This document shows, in pieces, positions 53,707 through 57,423 of a stretch of DNA of 57,423 nt; the stretch's first letter is position 1, and the number at the start of each line of letters is the position of its first letter. The stretch is taken from contig NZ_LSJI01000099.1 in NCBI RefSeq assembly GCF_001557235.1, forward strand, positions 1-57,423, in the 5' to 3' direction. Position numbers and translations under genes: made by a program. The notes under the pieces are model-generated. The model worked only from the letters and a program-made list of their open reading frames with translations. It had not been told where the DNA came from and made no database searches. This stretch comes from Phenylobacterium sp. CCH9-H3. Lineage in GTDB: Bacteria > Pseudomonadota > Alphaproteobacteria > Caulobacterales > Caulobacteraceae.

Positions 53707-56244
53707 ATGTCATCCAGAAAGAGCATTCTGCTGTCTTGCGTCTACGCGATGACGGCAATCTCCGGCGCGGTCGTCGCGACAGCGGCGTCGGCGCAAACCA
53801 CTGAAATCGAGGAACTTGTCGTAACCGCCGAAAAGCGGGAGCAATCGCTGCAGGACGTACCGGTCGCCGTGTCGGCCTTCACCGACGAGCGCCGCGAACT
53901 GGTCGGCATCAACTCGGTGGCCGATCTCACGAACTTCACGCCCGGCCTCGCCTATTCCACCAACAACGACCGCATCAACATGCGCGGCATCGGCCGCTTC
54001 ACGAACAACCGCTCCACCGAGGGCGGCGTGGCCATGTACAATGACGGCTTCTACACCTCGTCGGTGACGGCCTTCGCGCAGTCGTCCCTGTTCATCGAGC
54101 GGACCGAGGCGCTGCGTGGGCCGCAGGGCACGCTCTACGGCCGCAACGCCATCGGCGGGGCGCTGAACATCGTCTCCAAGCGGCCCACCGACGACTTCTA
54201 CGGCGAGGTCCGCGCCGGCTACGGCAATTACGACAACAAGCTGGCCGAGGCCGCCGTCTCCGGCCCCATCGCCGGCTCCGTGCGCGGCCGCCTCGCCGCC
54301 TCCTACGGCCATATCGGCAAGGGCGTGTTCGAGAACCTCAATCCCGACGGCGAGGACGAGGGCAACCGCGGCGCCGTCTGGACGGTGGAGGGCCAACTGG
54401 ACGGCGGTCTGGCCGACGATAAGCTCGAATGGTGGTTCAAAGCCTCCACCACCGAGTGGCACACCCTGGGCCGCGGCCCAGGTGGCCGCACCACCGCGAT
54501 CTACGGCCTGCGCGATGTGACCACGCCGTTCCAGGCGGCGCTGACGCCCAACGCCGGCGGCTTCGGCCTTAGCCCGTCCATCGCCGGCAACACCTGCCAG
54601 TTCTGCTTCGACACCGACGACGGCAACTACATCAACCTGGAGAGCAACACCTATACGCTCGAGGCCGTGCTGCACCTCGACAAGATCGACGTGAAGTACG
54701 TGGGCGGCATGACCTACTACGACTACCGGCTCCAGACCGACCTGGACGGCACGTCGCGGCGGACGCCGTTCTTCCTGCCCGGCGTTCCGGCCCAGCTCTA
54801 CTACCCGCGTCGCAACAACCAGTACCAGGAAGAGGTCTGGTGGTTCTCGAACGAGCTCAACTTCACCTCGACCCACGACGGGCCGGTGCAGTGGCTGATC
54901 GGTCTCTACCAGTTCCGCGAGGGCTCCAACTACACCCTCTCCGACGCGCGCTACGCCGACAACGCGGGCTTCGAGAACCCCACCCTGTTCTCCACCAACC
55001 CGGCCACCCAGCTCATCGCTGCGGCGCCGAACCCCGAGCGCCGCTACGCCTACGGCTCGTCCGAGAACGTCAGCGAATCCTACGCCACCTTCGGCCAGGT
55101 CGACTGGCAGGCGACGGAGACGCTGAAGGTCACGGCCGGCCTGCGCTACACCTACGACAAGAAACGCTCCTTCGAGAGCGCCCGGCTCCTGTGCCTCTAC
55201 ACCGCCACCTGCCCGATCTCGCGGATCACAGGCCGCGCGGTCGACGTCACCGCCGTCGCCTCGCCGGGCACGAGCACCGACCCGGCCGTGTACCTGCCCG
55301 CCTACACCGATCCCACCACCGGGCTGCGCCACCGCGGCCTGCGGGAGAGCTGGAGCGCCGTCTCCGGCACCCTCGGCGTCGACTGGAAGCCCGACGCGGA
55401 CACCCTCGTCTACGCCAAGTACACCCGCGGCTATAAGGCAGGCGGCTTCAACTCCGGCACCACCACGCTGCAGTCCAACGTCAGCACCGACAAGGAGACC
55501 ATCGACGCCTACGAGGTGGGGGCCAAGAAGACGTTCGGCGGCCGCTTCCAGGCCAACGCCTCGGCCTTCTGGTACGACTACCAGGACATCCAGGTGCCGA
55601 TCTCGGGCCTGAACCCGGTGACCAGCACCAACGTCAACTCGTTCTTCAACCTGCCCAAGGCCCGCGTGCTCGGCTTCGAGGTCGAGACGATCTGGCAGCC
55701 GATCGACAACCTGCAGATCCTGGCCAACTACTCCTACCTGAACGCCGAGCTGCGCGAGGCCTGCTGCTTCCAGGACTCCGAGGATCCGCGCGGCCTGGTG
55801 CCGGGCGCCAACCTCGCCGGCAACACGCCCGCGCAGCTGGCGAACCCGACGGCGTCGCTCAACCAGGACCTCAAGGGCCAGAAGCTGCCGTCGTCGACGC
55901 CGCACCGCGTCACGATCAACGGCAACTACACCTGGGAGCTGGAGCCGGGGAACCTCTCGGCCTCGCTCACCTACGTCTGGCGGGATGCGACCTACTATTC
56001 GATCTTCAACCGCTACTACAATCGGGTGAAGGCCTACGATCAGGTCGACGCGCGCCTGCTGTTCAGCGACCGCGACGACAAGTGGACGGTGATCGCGTAC
56101 CTGAAGAACGCCTTCGACTCGCGCGGTTCGGCCGGGGTCACGTCCACTCGGATCAACACCGGGCCGGACACGGGCTACGTCAATCAGACGGTGTCCTACA
56201 TCCCCCCGCGGACCTACGGCATCGAGCTCCAGCGGCGCTTCTAG
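53707..56244 (+). CDS. TonB-dependent outer-membrane receptor (CirA/FecA-like)
   Basis: This is an 845-residue outer-membrane transporter. A signal peptide (MSSRKSILLSCVYAMTAISG, cleavage near ASAQ) is followed by a TonB box (EELVVTAEKREQSLQDVPV), a plug with MRGIGRFTNNRSTEGGVAMY and ALRGPQGTLYGRNAIGGALN, and a 22-strand barrel ending RTYGIELQRRF. It imports a siderophore, vitamin, sugar or aromatic compound; the ligand is not determined. ATG 53707 is chosen because the signal peptide starts there and GGGGGAAA precedes it; an upstream ATG at 53641 adds a non-conserved basic stretch. A terminator follows. Confidence 0.93.
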   Translation: MSSRKSILLSCVYAMTAISGAVVATAASAQTTEIEELVVTAEKREQSLQDVPVAVSAFTDERRELVGINSVADLTNFTPGLAYSTNNDRINMRGIGRFTNNRSTEGGVAMYNDGFYTSSVTAFAQSSLFIERTEALRGPQGTLYGRNAIGGALNIVSKRPTDDFYGEVRAGYGNYDNKLAEAAVSGPIAGSVRGRLAASYGHIGKGVFENLNPDGEDEGNRGAVWTVEGQLDGGLADDKLEWWFKASTTEWHTLGRGPGGRTTAIYGLRDVTTPFQAALTPNAGGFGLSPSIAGNTCQFCFDTDDGNYINLESNTYTLEAVLHLDKIDVKYVGGMTYYDYRLQTDLDGTSRRTPFFLPGVPAQLYYPRRNNQYQEEVWWFSNELNFTSTHDGPVQWLIGLYQFREGSNYTLSDARYADNAGFENPTLFSTNPATQLIAAAPNPERRYAYGSSENVSESYATFGQVDWQATETLKVTAGLRYTYDKKRSFESARLLCLYTATCPISRITGRAVDVTAVASPGTSTDPAVYLPAYTDPTTGLRHRGLRESWSAVSGTLGVDWKPDADTLVYAKYTRGYKAGGFNSGTTTLQSNVSTDKETIDAYEVGAKKTFGGRFQANASAFWYDYQDIQVPISGLNPVTSTNVNSFFNLPKARVLGFEVETIWQPIDNLQILANYSYLNAELREACCFQDSEDPRGLVPGANLAGNTPAQLANPTASLNQDLKGQKLPSSTPHRVTINGNYTWELEPGNLSASLTYVWRDATYYSIFNRYYNRVKAYDQVDARLLFSDRDDKWTVIAYLKNAFDSRGSAGVTSTRINTGPDTGYVNQTVSYIPPRTYGIELQRRF

Positions 56245-56266
56245 CCGCCGACCTCACCGCGACGCG

Positions 56267-56297
56267 AACGCCCCGGCCATCGCCGGGGCGTTTTGGT
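56267..56297 (+). terminator. Rho-independent terminator of the second TonB receptor gene
   Basis: A 10-bp stem (AACGCCCCGG 56267-56276 / CCGGGGCGTT 56283-56292) with loop CCATCG, followed by TTGG. It lies 23 bases after the receptor stop and marks the transcription-unit border with the dioxygenase-like gene. Confidence 0.85.
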
Positions 56298-56392
56298 TTG
56301 GCCCCCTGAAACAACCGTGTAATGGCGTCGCAACATTGCGGCCCTGCAACGTCCCTACCCCTCGGCCACCGCACGGCATCAACGAGGGACGC

Positions 56393-57286
56393 ATGCACGA
56401 CGACAAAGATCACCACCGGGGGCTGGCTTTCGATCTCCAGGCCCTGGAGCGGCAGATGATGGCGCGGCGACGCATGCTGGGCCTGCTCGCGGCCGGCGGC
56501 GGCGCCCTCCTGCTGGACGCCTGCGGCGGCTCGGGCGACTCGTCCGGCGCCTCGACCTCCACCTCCACGACGACGACCACGACCACGGGGACCGGGACCA
56601 CCGGCGCGGGCACGACCGGCACGGGCGGTTCGGCCTGCAGCGCGACGCCCGCCGAGACGAACGGCCCCTACCCGGCCGACGGCTCCAACATGGCCAATGG
56701 CGTGCTCTCCAACATCCTGACCACCAGCGGCATCGTGCGCAGCGACATCCGCTCCAGCTTCGCCGGCCTCTCGGGGACGGCGGCAGGCGTGCAGCTCACC
56801 CTGACCATCAACCTGGTGAACACCAACGCCTCATGCGCGGCTCTGTCCGAGTACGCCATCTACATGTGGCACGCCGACCAGAACGGCCAGTACTCGATCT
56901 ACGACCTGCCGCAGCAGAACTACCTGCGCGGCGTCCAGGCCACCGATGCGAACGGGCAGGCCACCTTCACCACCATCTTCCCGGGCTGCTATGCGGGCCG
57001 CTATCCCCACATCCACTTCGAGGTTTATCGCTCGCTCAGCACGGCCACGGCCTACGCCAACCGGCTGCTGGTCTCGCAGTTCGCCATGCCGTCGGCAGCC
57101 TGCACGGCCGTCTATGCAGCCGGCGGCTATCCGAACAGCGCCTCCCGGTTCGCCCAGACCAGCACGACGAGCGACAACGTCTTCGGCGACAATACGACAG
57201 CGCAGATCGCGGCCATGACCCCGGCCCTCACCGGCAGCCCCAGCGCCGGCTACAGCGGCGCCGTCACCGTGGGCCTGGCGCTCTGA
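56393..57286 (+). CDS. Intradiol-dioxygenase-like exported lipoprotein
   Basis: This 297-residue protein has an N-terminal basic stretch (ARRRML), a hydrophobic segment and a lipobox-like LLLDAC (about residue 42), then a serine/threonine/glycine linker (STSTSTTTTTTTGTGT) before the domain. The intradiol fold shows ETNGPYPADGS, IYMWHADQNGQYSIYD and GCYAGRYPHIHFEVY; the H-x-H and two candidate tyrosines (GPYP and YAGRYP) suit the Fe(III) site. Intradiol enzymes cut catechols, but exported versions with such linkers have unknown substrates. It may be anchored in the envelope. AACGAGGGACGC precedes the ATG. Confidence 0.87.
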   Translation: MHDDKDHHRGLAFDLQALERQMMARRRMLGLLAAGGGALLLDACGGSGDSSGASTSTSTTTTTTTGTGTTGAGTTGTGGSACSATPAETNGPYPADGSNMANGVLSNILTTSGIVRSDIRSSFAGLSGTAAGVQLTLTINLVNTNASCAALSEYAIYMWHADQNGQYSIYDLPQQNYLRGVQATDANGQATFTTIFPGCYAGRYPHIHFEVYRSLSTATAYANRLLVSQFAMPSAACTAVYAAGGYPNSASRFAQTSTTSDNVFGDNTTAQIAAMTPALTGSPSAGYSGAVTVGLAL

Positions 57287-57289
57287 CCT

Positions 57290-57423
57290 CTAGCGGCAGC
57301 CCGCGATCACGCGCTCCAGATCCTGCAGCCGTTCCATGCGCAGGATCCGTCCGGCCGCCATCAGCTGATAGCGGTCGGCCGCGCCCGGGGCGGCGCGCAG
57401 CGCGGCGTCGGTGTCGGGGTAGC
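57290..57423 (-). CDS. Unknown protein, C-terminal 43 residues only
   Basis: An open frame enters from the right edge and stops with TAG at 57292-57290. The visible end contains DTDAALRAAPGAADRYQLMA and then ILRMERLQDLERVIAGCR, a helical, charged tail with a terminal cysteine. It is three bases from the convergent dioxygenase-like stop. Too little is visible to name a family. Confidence 0.6.
   Translation of the reverse strand, partial: YPDTDAALRAAPGAADRYQLMAAGRILRMERLQDLERVIAGCR

Overview
The window is a very GC-rich, gene-dense chromosomal segment with 55 protein genes (two of them cut by the window edges) and one tRNA. The content points to a Caulobacterales-type alphaproteobacterium, close to Phenylobacterium or Caulobacter. 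The evidence is three HWE-family histidine kinases, a Coq4 homologue, two TonB-dependent receptors, a PEPxxWA-CTERM protein, a 3-hydroxybutyrate dehydrogenase, EcfG/SigT-like promoter matches (GGAAC-N16-CGTT) and Caulobacter-style housekeeping promoter matches (TTGACGC-N10-GCTA). I see no insertion sequence, prophage, CRISPR array or rRNA. The genus is an inference.

Layout. 1-5.8 kb: the end of an RTX protein, an aspartate-type aminotransferase, small stress-type genes (DUF2171, DUF4169), coq4, a ribbon-helix-helix protein, and a probable operon of a small membrane protein, a membrane-bound LytTR regulator and an exported protein. 5.8-11.9 kb: UvrD/PcrA helicase, tRNA-Leu(UAA) overlapping the tail of an opposing gene, a glycine-zipper SH3 protein, Fe superoxide dismutase and purU. 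11.9-24.7 kb, mostly minus strand: an HWE kinase, a hybrid histidine kinase, a TonB receptor, an SDR/enoyl-CoA-hydratase pair, an RND efflux operon and an orphan ParA-like ATPase bracketed by DnaA-box matches. 24.7-29.7 kb: cinA-type protein, sfsA, a GAF-HWE kinase, map and a PEP-CTERM protein. 29.9-34.5 kb: an ABC ATPase followed by a giant fusion of ABC-2 permease and M1 aminopeptidase. 34.6-41.4 kb: radC, a patatin/3-hydroxybutyrate dehydrogenase pair, a saccharopine-dehydrogenase-like oxidoreductase, an overlapping pair of an O-GlcNAcase-like GH84 enzyme and a Tat-exported double aspartic protease, and a stress-promoter-driven DUF4142 lipoprotein. 41.4-46.5 kb: a single-domain response regulator, an HWE kinase, an EthD protein and an M28 peptidase. 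46.6-48.9 kb: a membrane/stress cluster (holin-X, DUF3618). 49-57.4 kb: DctA-type symporter, EstB-like serine hydrolase, a GDYXXLXY/DUF2157 pair, a second TonB receptor, an intradiol-dioxygenase-like lipoprotein and the end of one more gene.

Themes. Signalling is unusually dense: four sensor kinases, one lone receiver and a LytTR protein, with no obvious partner pairs. General stress is another thread: sodB, the DUF4142 gene and possibly the DUF2171 gene carry EcfG-like promoters. The least explained parts are the cytoplasmic GH84/Tat aspartic-protease pair, the permease-peptidase fusion, the DnaA-box/ParA locus and the enoyl-CoA hydratase that lacks both usual catalytic glutamates. Most of the many long antisense reading frames are products of high GC and were left out.
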